DNA of 64,000 bases from Collinsella aerofaciens (GCF_015555045.1 NZ_JADNJQ010000001.1:1-64000); one strand, 5' to 3'; numbered from the stretch's first letter, positions 15,960 to 24,640 are shown. Notes: generated by a model not told the origin, from the sequence alone. A program made the numbers and translations.

Positions 15960-16300
15960 CGGCGCGCTCCCATGAACTTGATGCCTTTGGGGCGACACGC
16001 CTCGCGCAGGGCCTCGATGTCGTCGGAATAGGCGGACAGCACGTCGTCGATGAACGAGTTCGACATGCTGCCGCCGTCGGACGCCGATTCGGAGGTGCTG
16101 CCCTCGTAGCCGCGCAGGCGCAGGGCCTTCACCGCCGCATCGACGGCGATTGACTCGGCCAGGCGCGGAAGTCTCTCGACCTTGAGGCGGATGAGCAGAC
16201 GGTCGGTGACCGTCTGGATCATCTCCTCGATTGCCGAGTCGTCCGGCACGGCCTCGTCGGGCAGGTATCGCGCCTTAACGCGGTCTACGAGCGCGGCCAT
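15956..16300 (-). CDS. head-tail connector (gp6/gp15-like adaptor)
   Basis: 114 residues, helical. The region DDSAIEEMIQTVTDRLLIRL followed by AVDAAVKALRLRGYEGSTSES resembles the phage connector family where 'NRRGxEG' signals the adaptor; here it is RLRGYEGSTSES. It sits directly downstream of the capsid gene and binds the portal after packaging. The start at 16300 is fixed by the overlap with the upstream stop region. Confidence 0.8.
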   Translation of the reverse strand: MAALVDRVKARYLPDEAVPDDSAIEEMIQTVTDRLLIRLKVERLPRLAESIAVDAAVKALRLRGYEGSTSESASDGGSMSNSFIDDVLSAYSDDIEALREACRPKGIKFMGARR

Positions 16301-16302
16301 GG

Positions 16303-17385
16303 CTAGCCCTCCACGTGGTTGGACTCGTCTTCGAGCGCCTGGGTGGAGGTGGTGTCGATGGTCGCGATGATGTGTCCGTAGACGTTGGGCAGCACGGGGA
16401 TGAACACGCCGGAGGCCTTCGTCCACGTGGCAACGGGGTCGGGGGTGTCCCAACGGGTGCAGGTGACGAACTGCATCTGGCGCTTCTCGTCGAAGGCGCC
16501 GCCCTGCTCAAGCTCTTCGGGGGTGACGCCCCAAAGGCCCGTGCCAACGGAGCCGTCGTAGCCGACGGAGCACATGACGAACTTGCCCTCGGGGAAGAAG
16601 CGGCCCTGCGAAACGCTGCCGCCCTCCGCGCCGATGATGCCGTAGCGCTCCTCGTCGATGGACATGGTGAGGCCGTTGAACTGCTGCGCGAGCAGGTTGT
16701 TGACCTGCGCCAGGCTGGGCAGGATGCCCGCGCCGTTCACGCCGAAGATGGCCTTCTGCACGGCGGCGTTGCGCTGGATGAGGGAGAACACCTTCTTGGA
16801 GGTGACGGCCACGGTCGGGGTCTGGCCCTTGCCCTGCGCGATGGTCACCCAATTGTCGATGTCGCCCAGGATGTCGGTGTCGGCCACGGCCCACTTGGCG
16901 GTGACCTTCTGGTCCTCGGGCACGCCGAAGTCGATTTCCATGGAGACGTTGTTCTCGGCGATGACCATCTTGCCCGTGGTCAGAGCCTCGATCTTGGCCT
17001 TCTCGGCGCGCGTGACGACGGACTCTGCGGTGCGGGCCACGTCGTCGAAGACGTAGCGGCGCACGGAGTCCATCTGCATGTCGAGGCCGCGCGTGATGCG
17101 GCGCAGGCGCTCGGAGAGGTTGATCTTCTCCTTGATGAGCAGGGACTCGGTGGTCACGCGCTCGAACGGCACGCGGGAGCCGATGTGGGCCTCGGTGTCG
17201 AAGCCGTGGATCATTGCCACGGTGGGCAGGTTGCCGTTTTCGGAAAGGCGCGTGTACTCGGCCTCGATGTACTGCGTCTTGCGGTCGGGGAACAGGCGGG
17301 AGCCTGTGTAGCTGCGCTGGACGTTGAAGCCCTGCGAGAAGTCGAGCATGTCGCGCTCGGTGATGAGTTCAGAGATGAGACGCAT
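16303..17385 (-). CDS. major capsid protein (lambda gpE type)
   Basis: 360 residues. It has the gpE-family layout: an N-terminal segment with LFPDRKTQYIEAEY, then RVPFERVTTESLLIKEKINLSERL, the central CSVGYDGS region, and a C-terminal domain with WDTPDPVATWTKASGVFIPVLPN. It forms the head shell. The gene is preceded by a small decoration-like protein and a scaffold, as in lambda-like heads of Gram-positive phages. AAAGGAGC precedes the ATG. Confidence 0.93.
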   Translation of the reverse strand: MRLISELITERDMLDFSQGFNVQRSYTGSRLFPDRKTQYIEAEYTRLSENGNLPTVAMIHGFDTEAHIGSRVPFERVTTESLLIKEKINLSERLRRITRGLDMQMDSVRRYVFDDVARTAESVVTRAEKAKIEALTTGKMVIAENNVSMEIDFGVPEDQKVTAKWAVADTDILGDIDNWVTIAQGKGQTPTVAVTSKKVFSLIQRNAAVQKAIFGVNGAGILPSLAQVNNLLAQQFNGLTMSIDEERYGIIGAEGGSVSQGRFFPEGKFVMCSVGYDGSVGTGLWGVTPEELEQGGAFDEKRQMQFVTCTRWDTPDPVATWTKASGVFIPVLPNVYGHIIATIDTTSTQALEDESNHVEG

Positions 17386-17403
17386 GTTGCGCTGCTCCTT
17401 TCG

Positions 17404-17718
17404 TTAAACCAGGTAGAGGCCTGCTGCGGCGAGGTCTGCCTTCTTCGCCTTGGCCTCGGCGGATACCTTGTCGGCCTTGAGTCGGCCCTGGAAGATGACC
17501 GCAGCCGGGCACTTGTCGGTGTCGGTCATGTCGTAGTCCTCAAGGAACACGCCGGACTCGGACGTGCCCGTGAAGAGTGCGCCCGCCTTGATGAGCTTGC
17601 GGCCATCGACCTCCTTGGCCATGGCCTGCGTGGCGGTGCGGGTCTTCGCGACGATGCCCACCTCGGAATCGAGGATGCTTTGGGACTCGCCGTAGGTGAA
17701 CGCCTTATTGAGCGCCAT
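17404..17718 (-). CDS. head decoration-like protein
   Basis: 104 residues, starting MALNKAFTYGESQSILDSE with a beta-rich middle (GVFLEDYDMTDTDKCPAAVIFQGRL). Its location between scaffold and capsid genes and its size match head decoration (lambda gpD-like) proteins that stabilise the expanded shell. Family membership is inferred mostly from context. Confidence 0.7.
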   Translation of the reverse strand: MALNKAFTYGESQSILDSEVGIVAKTRTATQAMAKEVDGRKLIKAGALFTGTSESGVFLEDYDMTDTDKCPAAVIFQGRLKADKVSAEAKAKKADLAAAGLYLV

Positions 17719-18391
17719 CTTTCTTTCCTCCGTTCATTCGGTTGCTGTAATCGGATGCGAACTTCGACGCGAACGACTGGCTGGGCTCGGTGCCCGCGCC
17801 GTCTTTCGGGGGCTGGCGCTTCAGCGCCTCCTGCACGGCGGCGTTTACCGCCTTGGGGAACAGCTCCTTGATCTTGGAGATGGCGGCGTTGGTGTCGTCG
17901 GCCTTCTCCGTAACGAACATGGACAGCAGCTCGTCGCCGAGGTCGATGCCTGCGGCCTTCAGCTCGGAGCGCGCGACGCCCATCTGCTCGGCGAGGTTGA
18001 TGCGACGCTCAAGCTCGGCCTTCTCGCCCTGGGCCTTCTTCAGCTCGTACTGCGCGCGCTGCAGGTCGTTCATGCCCGCCAGCTTCTCGGCCTCGGAGCG
18101 CTTGTCGTCGGCCTGCTGCGCAAGCTCCTCGCGGATGCGCTTTTCGAGCTTCTTGCCCTCGCGCGCGAGCTTCTGCTGCACGATGGCGTTCACCTCGTCG
18201 TCGGTGTACGTCTTGCCCGAGGGCTTGGGGTCGGTGCCGTTGCCCTCGTTGCCGCTAGGCTCGGGGTCTGGGTCGGTGCCCTCATTGCCTTCTGTACCAT
18301 CGCTTGCGGGGTCGGCACTTCCGCCCTGCGGCGGCGTGAGGTTTCCGTCCGCTACGCCAGCGAACTTCTGTCGGTTTCCGTCTTTCGCCAT
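17705..18391 (-). CDS. scaffold protein (DUF4355-like)
   Basis: 228 residues. A Pro/Gly/Glu-rich disordered N-terminus (residues 15-60) precedes YTDDEVNAIVQQKLAREGKKLEKRIREELA, then a long coiled coil with the motif ELKAAGIDLGDELLSMFV, the hallmark of Gram-positive phage scaffolds. It guides procapsid assembly and is then removed. GGAGGG precedes the ATG at 18391. It overlaps the decoration gene by 14 bases. Confidence 0.88.
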   Translation of the reverse strand: MAKDGNRQKFAGVADGNLTPPQGGSADPASDGTEGNEGTDPDPEPSGNEGNGTDPKPSGKTYTDDEVNAIVQQKLAREGKKLEKRIREELAQQADDKRSEAEKLAGMNDLQRAQYELKKAQGEKAELERRINLAEQMGVARSELKAAGIDLGDELLSMFVTEKADDTNAAISKIKELFPKAVNAAVQEALKRQPPKDGAGTEPSQSFASKFASDYSNRMNGGKKDGAQ

Positions 18392-18550
18392 GTTTCGCAC
18401 CCTCCATAAGGTTTCTCGTGGCTCATGCCTGCACGTTTCGCCGTAGCTTTTAGCGGGTTCCACGCCTGCCCGATGCCGTGGCTTTTAACGACTTCAACGC
18501 TCGGTCGGTCTTTGACCAAGCCAGTGTCCCGCGTGCGTGAGATTCGCCCG

Positions 18551-18814
18551 CTACGAGGGGTCTAGGATGTCTTCAAGGCGTTCTAGCGTCGGCAGATCGG
18601 CAAGGCGCATGACCTCCGCGCCTTCGTCGGTTATCACCACCATGGGGATGCGCGTTATGCGCTCGGAGTTGTTCAGCCGCTCCATGAGGCCGTCCCATGC
18701 CCAGTGCTCGCGCACCTGGTCTGGGTATTCGGCTGCAAGCGGCTCTATGACCGCCTTCCTGTAGGCTTCGCACGCGGGGCAGCCCCGGCGTGTGATGTAC
18801 TCGGCCCTGATCAC
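18551..18814 (-). CDS. glutaredoxin/thioredoxin-like protein in the head operon
   Basis: 87 residues from a GTG at 18814. A CxxC active site (RRGCPACEAYRK) lies near residue 13 in the usual place after the first strand, and RIPMVVITDEG supplies the cis-proline strand. It may reduce disulphides or nucleotide reductase, or act during virion assembly; the role is unknown. The ATG at 18847 is rejected because it lies within a terminator hairpin. GGAGGAG lies close before the GTG. Confidence 0.75.
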   Translation of the reverse strand: MIRAEYITRRGCPACEAYRKAVIEPLAAEYPDQVREHWAWDGLMERLNNSERITRIPMVVITDEGAEVMRLADLPTLERLEDILDPS

Positions 18815-18830
18815 GTCTCCTCCAATCGGC

Positions 18831-18859
18831 AAAAGAAAAGCCCCCATGTCGGGGGCTTC
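18831..18859 (-). terminator. terminator before the glutaredoxin-like gene
   Basis: Minus strand stem AAGCCCCC/GGGGGCTT with a short loop (18838-18859) followed by TTCTTTT. It would reduce transcription from the minor head gene into the scaffold and capsid genes, so those genes may have their own promoter. Confidence 0.75.
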
Positions 18860-18892
18860 GTTCTACCGTGGAGGTGAGAAGGGTGTTCGGTT

Positions 18893-19102
18893 TTAGCGGT
18901 GGAGTTCCTTGTTGCGCTTGCGGATGATAGCCTCGGCCTGCTCTTGGCTTATCTCGTCAAGCCAAAGCTCGCCTACCAGCACGGCCCACAGGTCGTTGTC
19001 GTCGCGCCATCTCCCGAGCGTGAAGTTGTAGGTCTCTGCGGTTCCTGCCTCAAGGTCGATGCGAGACACGCGCTTCACGGAATCGTCGGTGTAGTAAATC
19101 AT
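18893..19102 (-). CDS. small phage protein of unknown function
   Basis: 69 residues, N-terminal beta hairpins then an acidic helix (DEISQEQAEAIIRKRNKEL). The ATG overlaps the stop of the minor head gene (ATGA), with GAGGTG upstream. No domain recognised. It is the last gene before the terminator. Confidence 0.6.
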   Translation of the reverse strand: MIYYTDDSVKRVSRIDLEAGTAETYNFTLGRWRDDNDLWAVLVGELWLDEISQEQAEAIIRKRNKELHR

Positions 19103-20625
19103 TTGCGCACCTCCTCGATGTTGGGCGGGGTTGAAAGCCCGTCGGACAGCTCTATCATGCGGCGCACAAGCTCGGCACGCCGTTTCGGGTCGGTCTCGGG
19201 AAGCCGCTGCTCCTCGTAGAGCTTGTGAAGCTCGTTCTCCTTCAGGGCAAGCGACTCGGGCGTGTGGAACTGAAGCTCGAACTTGAAGCCGTCGGGCGTC
19301 TCGAACTGGCAGTTGACGCCACGATAGGTCACGCCCGTGCTCTGCAGCGTGTTCTTGACCTTGACCAGAGTATAGCCAGCCTTCTCAAGCTCGGCGCGGA
19401 TGCGGGCGAACTCGTCGGCGAAGCTGGCCGTTTGAAGCTGGAAGGTGTACCGCAGCACGTCGTGGATGGAGTCGGCCGCTTCCTGCTCGCTCATGGTCTT
19501 GTCGTGCGAGTCGGTGCGAATCTTGCGCGCGAGCGGCTGCTGGCCCTTGAGCCTGAAATCAAGCCCCGCGAGCGTCGAGCCTACGCGCTGAAGCGATTGC
19601 AGGAACGACGTGGTTTCAGGCTCGCGCACCATGGCGTCGGAGCGCAAGCGCGTGGCTTGGGTGCCCGAATCGCCGCCGCGCTTCTGCACGTACTCGTCTA
19701 TCCACTTGTCCCAGTCGGCCACCTCAAGGGTGTAGGAGCAGCGGCACCACGGGTGCATGGGCGGGAAGTTCGTTCCCGGCATGCGCTCGGACAACTTGGC
19801 CGGATGCTGCTTCTGGTAGGCCTCAAGCTCGCGGCACACCTCGCAGGCCTTGCCGTCGTGTATGCAGCTTATGGCGTAGCTTTCGAACTCGGACTCGTGA
19901 ACGCGGGCCTGAGCCTCGTTGAAGAGGTACGTGCCCTCGGTGTACACGAGGCGCATGGCCGTTCGGGTGCCGCTGTGGTTCAGCCTCGCCCGAAGCTCGC
20001 GCGAGATCTCGTCATAGGAGACGCCGCGCGCTATGAGCTTCGAGAAGTCGTCGTTGAGATAGCTCGCCAGCTTCTCGCGGTTTGCCCAGATGCGCGCCGA
20101 GAAGTCTTCACCGGCGGCCCATGCCGCCCCCACGGTGGCCTTGACCACCTCGGAGTCGTAGCGGTAGAAGTCCTTGCCGAAGCCCAGCTCCTCGGCGGCC
20201 ATGTTGGCCGCGCGGCGCGCCTGCTCGGAGAAGTGGCGCTGAAGCTCTGCCTGCTCGATGGCCCCTATCTCGTACTGCTGGATGCGTATCTGAAGCTGGA
20301 TGGCCTCAAGCTCGTTCAGCCGGTAGATGGACTCGCGGACGGGCATGAGGTCGGCGTACTGCGGGTACTTCTTGGCAAAGTCGTCCATGCGCTCCATGAG
20401 CAGGGTGCGGTCTTCCGCGCTGATGGATTGCAGCAGGCGGCGGTACTCGATCACCTTGTCCTCGCCGTACTGGGCGTAGTAGGCGGCTATGAGGCGGTCG
20501 AGCTTGGCCGCCTCGCTGGCGTACACCTTCTCAAGGCGCTTGCGCAAGGCGGCCTCGTCCTTCTCAAGCTGCGCAAGGAACTCGTCTCGGCGCTCGCGCC
20601 AGTACTCGTCGCTAGGCTTACTCAT
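19099..20625 (-). CDS. minor head protein (Mu F/SPP1 gp7-like) with RelA/SpoT-like C-terminal segment
   Basis: 508 residues. Residues about 1-325 form a head morphogenesis protein with a long helical start. It ends with the zinc-like signature CIHDGKACEVCRELE then PPMHPWCRCSYTL, diagnostic of this family. The C-terminal 130 residues are an added module: VLRYTFQL, GYTLVKVKNTLQSTG, YRGVNCQF and FELQFHT, followed by HKLYEEQR. The order resembles RelA/SpoT-type nucleotidyltransferase cores (D-x-x-R, Y-x-G-x-N/H, ExQxxT). C-terminal enzymatic modules on this family are known and may be delivered with DNA. The start at 20625 overlaps the SAP-domain gene. Confidence 0.85.
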   Translation of the reverse strand: MSKPSDEYWRERRDEFLAQLEKDEAALRKRLEKVYASEAAKLDRLIAAYYAQYGEDKVIEYRRLLQSISAEDRTLLMERMDDFAKKYPQYADLMPVRESIYRLNELEAIQLQIRIQQYEIGAIEQAELQRHFSEQARRAANMAAEELGFGKDFYRYDSEVVKATVGAAWAAGEDFSARIWANREKLASYLNDDFSKLIARGVSYDEISRELRARLNHSGTRTAMRLVYTEGTYLFNEAQARVHESEFESYAISCIHDGKACEVCRELEAYQKQHPAKLSERMPGTNFPPMHPWCRCSYTLEVADWDKWIDEYVQKRGGDSGTQATRLRSDAMVREPETTSFLQSLQRVGSTLAGLDFRLKGQQPLARKIRTDSHDKTMSEQEAADSIHDVLRYTFQLQTASFADEFARIRAELEKAGYTLVKVKNTLQSTGVTYRGVNCQFETPDGFKFELQFHTPESLALKENELHKLYEEQRLPETDPKRRAELVRRMIELSDGLSTPPNIEEVRK

Positions 20626-21061
20626 CGCTGCCCATAAGAAGCTCGATGATCTGCGCCTTGGTGGCGTTCTTCGGAAGGGCCACGCCGCTTCCCTTGGCAA
20701 GCTCGCGCAGCTCGTTGATCTTCATGGCCATCAGGCCGGCGTTGTCGTCCGCCTCGGGCTGCTCTTCGGCAGGCTCGGGTTCGGCCTCTTGCGCAGGCGC
20801 TTCCTGCTGCTGTTCCGCCTCGGGCTGCGGCGCACCGCTCGGCTGCTCCTTGATCGCGTACGTTGTCGTATCCACCAGGGAGCCGACCGTCACGAGGTCT
20901 TCGCGGATGTAGCCGCCCATGGTCAGCTCAAGCCAGCCGGGTGCGGCATCCTCGACGTGCGCGGCGCAACCGCTGTCCATCGTTCCGATAATTGGCGCCT
21001 CTGCGCTCGGCTGCTCGCGGATGGCAAGGCGCTTGCCTCGGCTATAGATCGCTACCTTCAT
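20618..21061 (-). CDS. head-region protein with SH3-like and SAP domains
   Basis: 147 residues. Residues 1-65 look like an SH3b fold (LAIREQPSAEAPIIGTMDSGC, GWLELTMGGYIRED). An Ala/Glu/Gln-rich linker (residues 75-108) follows, then a SAP-type helix-extended-helix motif (MKINELRELAKGSGVALPKNATKAQIIELL), which usually binds DNA. Lying between portal and minor head genes, it may be a head or connector accessory. AAGGAAGG-like ribosome site upstream. Confidence 0.7.
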   Translation of the reverse strand: MKVAIYSRGKRLAIREQPSAEAPIIGTMDSGCAAHVEDAAPGWLELTMGGYIREDLVTVGSLVDTTTYAIKEQPSGAPQPEAEQQQEAPAQEAEPEPAEEQPEADDNAGLMAMKINELRELAKGSGVALPKNATKAQIIELLMGSDE

Positions 21062-22493
21062 CGTTGGTTCCTTCCTCTTCGGTGTCATCGGCCTGGGCCG
21101 TCCTATTGGTGGGCATGCCGCCGCTTATGGCGTCGGCCTTCTCTTCCTGCTCGTCGCGCTTGCGCTGCATCTCGGCCTTGGGGTCGCTCACGCACGACAG
21201 CACGGAAAGCTGGGTCTCCTCGGACACGATGCCAGAGAGCTGCCCGGCCACGCTTGCCTCGGATTGCAGGTCGTCGGGCATGTTGCGGTGCATGGTCACT
21301 TCCACGGCCTGCCAGTCGTCGCCCGCGAAATCGGCGTTGGGGTAGGCGGCCAGAAGGCGCATGCGCTCCTGCACGCCGCGCCTGAACTTCAGCTCCTTGT
21401 TTCGCGCTAGGTTGCTCATGGGCATCATGCGCATCTTGAGCGCTATGCCGGAGGCCGTGGCGAAGTTGTCGTCGGTGATGTCGGGCACCATGGCGGTCTT
21501 GTAGATGAGCGTTTCCAGGCGGTTGATGAGGTTTTCCTGCACGCCGTCGGCGTTCGGCTTCACGAGGAACATCACATCGAGGCCCTCGGTCGATTCGCCG
21601 AACAGGTTGATGATCTTGTTCTCGCGGATATTCTCTATCTCGGACTCGTCAAGCTCCTTGCCCTTGACCACCATGTAGCAATCGCTGAAGTACTCGACGT
21701 CGTTGGCCTTCTCGGAAAGCACGGCGTTGTACTGCTCGATGAGGGAAAGCACGCCCTCGTACAGGCCGCGCCCCTCGGTGTTCTGGCGGAAATCGACTGC
21801 CGGCACGCTCCCGAACGCATGCGCGCTAGGCTCCCCGAAGGCGAAGCCCTCGTTGGTGCGGGCGAAATCGACCACCTGCGCGGCATCCGACCAACTGCCC
21901 TTGATGGCCCCGTCGTCGCCGTAGAACCAGCGCACGAAGAACAGCGGGCGCTTCAGCACGGAGTCGTCGTACACCATGAAGGCGGTCAGCGGCGCGACCG
22001 CGATGGAACGCGGCATGCCGTCCTCGTCTTGGTAAAGCATCTCGTAGGCGTGGCCGAACTTTGAGGCCATCTTCGAAAGCTCTGCGTCCACGTCCTCCTG
22101 AAGGTTTCTCGCCGTGAACTCGGCGATGAACGCCTCCACGGCGCTTTTCCGCGAATCGGGCATCCCCTCGGCGTTTCGCACGGAAAGCGTCATGGGCACG
22201 CCGATGAAGTAGCCCTCGAAGGTCTGCGTGATGGTGTATGCGAAGTCCGCCGCCATGCGGTTGTCGGGCTTGTAGTCGGGCTTCCTGCGCCAGGCGCGGT
22301 CGAAGATGGCGTAATGGCCCCTGTAGGCCGCGTCCAGGTACTCGTAGCGCGGCTTGTGGGCCTGCTCGAACTCGTCGATGAGCCTCTGAAGCAGCTCGGG
22401 CGTCATCTCGGTGCCGGCGGGCACGCGGAAGTCCTCGGTCTCGGGCTCGCGCTGCATCTGGTCGTAGTAGAAGGAATGGAACTCGTGCGCCAC
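21042..22493 (-). CDS. portal protein (SPP1 gp6 type)
   Basis: 483 residues from a GTG adjacent to the terminase stop, with GGGAGG upstream. Landmarks of the SPP1-type portal: RYEYLDAAYRGHYAIFDR, NRMAADFAYTITQTFEGYFIGVP, the central SLIEQYNAVLSEKANDVEYFSD, and ATASGIALKMRMMPMSNLARNKE. It forms the dodecameric ring through which DNA enters. The C-terminus is acidic and disordered. Confidence 0.93.
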   Translation of the reverse strand: MAHEFHSFYYDQMQREPETEDFRVPAGTEMTPELLQRLIDEFEQAHKPRYEYLDAAYRGHYAIFDRAWRRKPDYKPDNRMAADFAYTITQTFEGYFIGVPMTLSVRNAEGMPDSRKSAVEAFIAEFTARNLQEDVDAELSKMASKFGHAYEMLYQDEDGMPRSIAVAPLTAFMVYDDSVLKRPLFFVRWFYGDDGAIKGSWSDAAQVVDFARTNEGFAFGEPSAHAFGSVPAVDFRQNTEGRGLYEGVLSLIEQYNAVLSEKANDVEYFSDCYMVVKGKELDESEIENIRENKIINLFGESTEGLDVMFLVKPNADGVQENLINRLETLIYKTAMVPDITDDNFATASGIALKMRMMPMSNLARNKELKFRRGVQERMRLLAAYPNADFAGDDWQAVEVTMHRNMPDDLQSEASVAGQLSGIVSEETQLSVLSCVSDPKAEMQRKRDEQEEKADAISGGMPTNRTAQADDTEEEGTNDEGSDL

Positions 22494-23771
22494 TTATATG
22501 CCTCCCTTGAAGAACTTCACGCCCGGCTTGCTCTGCCACTGCCTTATCGCGCTTGCTAGCGAATCCGGCATGTCGTCGTGCGCTGCGTTCTCGCTGTAGT
22601 CGAGCACCTGGTTCAATGCGTCCGCGTCGAGCGGGTACTGGTCGCAGTCGAGGAACCTCACGTTGGCCCACTGGCTGCGCAGGTGCGTGCTTATCTTGAT
22701 GTACTTGTTCTCCGCCTCCTGGTAGGAGCAGCACGGGTGCCCCCTGCGGATGATGGACTTGCGCAGATAGCCCTTGTCGGCGTTCGACTCGCAGAAGACA
22801 GTGCCGATGCGCAGGGCCTTGCACTCCTTCAGGATCTCGTCGAGGCAGTCGTCCACGTGCCTATGCCACATGCGGATGTGCGCGTACCAGATGCCGCTCC
22901 TCTCCCTGACGCAGGTGAAGGCCGTGTAGTCGGCGCCGCCGTAGCTCGCGTCTATGTGGCCTATGCCGTCCGCCAAAAGCTGCGGCTCTTTGAAGAACTG
23001 TGCGTTGGTGAACATGGCGTCCTCGTCGGCGATGTGCTTCAGCTCGTAGTTGGCAGCGAACAGGGACGGAGACATGCTGGCCCTCACGCGCTCTATGTCT
23101 TCGCGGCTCATGAGGCCCGTCTCGAAGCAGCTCCACCGGCGGATGTTGGGCATCAGCTGGAAGGCGTCGTCCTTGTGCCATGGCGTGCCCGTGTTGAAGA
23201 TGCGCCCGCCACGGTTGCGGATGTTCTGCAGCTCCATGTACAGCAGCTTGATGCGCTCGCGCTCGGCTGCAGACACCCTGTCCTTGACGTTCACGATGTC
23301 GTCGGTGAACACCTTGTCGGCGTGCTTGCCCGTGAGCGAGCCGCCGCATCCAAGCCCCAACAGCTGGGGAGCGCCCGACACACCCTGCTTGAGGTTCGTC
23401 GACACCGACGACTGCGTGGCCTTGGTTATCACGAGGTCGGTGCCGTAGAGCATGCGCCCGAGAGCCTGGAACCACTCGGATTGAAGCACGTTGGCCGTGG
23501 CCGTCATGACCTCCGCCACGTCGTCGTCGGTCTTGCGCAGGAATATGACGCGCTCGCCGGGGAACAGCACGAGGATGAAGGCGAACGAGATGTGCAGGCA
23601 CGTGGTCTTGAAGGAGCCTCGGTGCGCCTGGATCGTCTCGTCCTCGGTGCCGAACACCATGTCCTTGATCCACTTGTTGTGCAGGTCGGTGAGCTTGTCG
23701 TATCCGAGCTTCACGGCGATGTCGGCGGGGCAGTCGTACACCAGGTCGATGAGGTCAGCCCTTGTCGGCAT
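22494..23771 (-). CDS. terminase large subunit
   Basis: 425 residues. The ATPase part has a modified Walker A (HRGSFKTT, about residues 50-57) and Walker B (KVFTDDIV). The nuclease part has HIDASYGGADYTA and a distal HDDMPDSLA, supplying the acidic metal ligands. It powers DNA packaging and makes the cuts. It overlaps the small-subunit candidate by 17 bases. Shorter than many terminases but both catalytic halves are present. Confidence 0.92.
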   Translation of the reverse strand: MPTRADLIDLVYDCPADIAVKLGYDKLTDLHNKWIKDMVFGTEDETIQAHRGSFKTTCLHISFAFILVLFPGERVIFLRKTDDDVAEVMTATANVLQSEWFQALGRMLYGTDLVITKATQSSVSTNLKQGVSGAPQLLGLGCGGSLTGKHADKVFTDDIVNVKDRVSAAERERIKLLYMELQNIRNRGGRIFNTGTPWHKDDAFQLMPNIRRWSCFETGLMSREDIERVRASMSPSLFAANYELKHIADEDAMFTNAQFFKEPQLLADGIGHIDASYGGADYTAFTCVRERSGIWYAHIRMWHRHVDDCLDEILKECKALRIGTVFCESNADKGYLRKSIIRRGHPCCSYQEAENKYIKISTHLRSQWANVRFLDCDQYPLDADALNQVLDYSENAAHDDMPDSLASAIRQWQSKPGVKFFKGGI

Positions 23772-24168
23772 GGCGCTTCGCCTCTATCAGCTTGCCGATC
23801 TCCTCGGCCGCGTGCGACACGTCCGCTGCCACCTCGACCTTCTCGACGGGCTTCTCGCCTGCGGTGTCGCGAAGGAACTGAAGCGCGGCTATGTCGCCCT
23901 TCATGGCCTTCCTGGCGACCTTGAGCACGCTTATCTCGGAAACCGTGAGCTTGCGGTCGGGGTAGTCCTCGAAGGACATCCCCTCCAGCTCGTCCAGCTC
24001 GGCGTCGGTGCCCTCGAACGGCATGTGCAGCACGGTCTTGGCGATCTCCTGCAGCTGCTTCTTCTCGCGGCGCTTCTTGGCGGCGGCCTTGCCGGCCTTC
24101 GAGGCGGCGGCCCGGCGCTGCTCGGGCGTCTGGTCACGCTTCGGCTTGATGAGGTTCTGGTCGTTCAT
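23755..24168 (-). CDS. terminase-associated protein, possible small subunit
   Basis: 137 residues. A Lys/Ala-rich N-terminus (RRAAASKAGKAAAKKRREKKQ) precedes a helical domain with LTVSEISVLKVARKAMKGDIAALQFLRDTAGEKP, a signature shared by DNA-binding small terminases of Gram-positive phages. The GAGGA ribosome site overlaps the upstream stop. Together with the next gene it gives two small-subunit candidates. Confidence 0.7.
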   Translation of the reverse strand: MNDQNLIKPKRDQTPEQRRAAASKAGKAAAKKRREKKQLQEIAKTVLHMPFEGTDAELDELEGMSFEDYPDRKLTVSEISVLKVARKAMKGDIAALQFLRDTAGEKPVEKVEVAADVSHAAEEIGKLIEAKRHADKG

Positions 24169-24170
24169 GG

Positions 24171-24410
24171 CTAGTCCTCGAACGTGAGGCCCATGAAGCG
24201 CAGGCGCTTGTCAAGCTCGGCGAGCGCGCCGAAGTCGTTGGAGCCGTACACGAGGGCGTGGACGATGGCGGTGTCCATGACGTACTGCCACTGGCGCTCG
24301 TCCCAGCGGTCGCTGCAACGGTCGTCGCGCCACGCGTTGAACCATGTGACGGTCTCGGCGGGCCAGTCTGTGTCGGTGGGAAGTGTGGGCTTCTCTCGCT
24401 TGGCTGCCAT
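24171..24410 (-). CDS. small terminase-like protein (actinophage type)
   Basis: 79 residues. The pattern W-x(3)-TVTWFNAWRDD, RQWQYVMDTAIVHALVYG, LAELDKRLRFMGLTFED matches actinophage small terminase C-terminal regions ('W..W..p....W..L...A.lh......L.ELR.R...lG.T.eD'). It is short and lacks an obvious DNA-binding N-terminus, which the next gene might provide. Confidence 0.7.
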   Translation of the reverse strand: MAAKREKPTLPTDTDWPAETVTWFNAWRDDRCSDRWDERQWQYVMDTAIVHALVYGSNDFGALAELDKRLRFMGLTFED

Positions 24411-24487
24411 GCGTTCACTCCTCTCTGTTTTGCTTTGACGATGGAAAGGGCCAGCGCCTTATGATCGCGCTGGCCCTGGGTTCACCC

Positions 24488-24589
24488 TTAGTAGGAGGAG
24501 CGGCCGGAAGAGCTGCCGCGACCGCGATTGAACGCGGAGCGCACTCGGTTGGCGATGTTTCCCGCTGCGCGGCGAATACGACCGAACAT
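24488..24589 (-). CDS. 33-residue basic protein
   Basis: A short frame (MFGRIRRAAGNIANRVRSAF then a Gly/Ser/Arg tail) with a strong GAGGAGG ribosome site. Very basic, with an amphipathic start, suggesting nucleic acid or membrane contact. No family recognised. It stands alone between a terminator and the terminase genes. Confidence 0.5.
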   Translation of the reverse strand: MFGRIRRAAGNIANRVRSAFNRGRGSSSGRSSY

Positions 24590-24614
24590 GCCTGCCTCCT
24601 CTCGTTTTCGGGAA

Positions 24615-24640
24615 CAAAAAAGGCGTCCCGAAGGACGCCT
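24615..24640 (-). terminator. terminator after the PP-loop gene pair
   Basis: Perfect 8-base stem AGGCGTCC/GGACGCCT with a four-base loop followed on the minus strand by TTTTTT. It marks the end of an early operon and the start of the late (packaging) operon. Confidence 0.85.

Noticed and set aside
16315-17871. 518-residue plus-strand frame opposite the capsid gene
   Set aside because: Antisense shadow of the clearly recognisable capsid and decoration genes.
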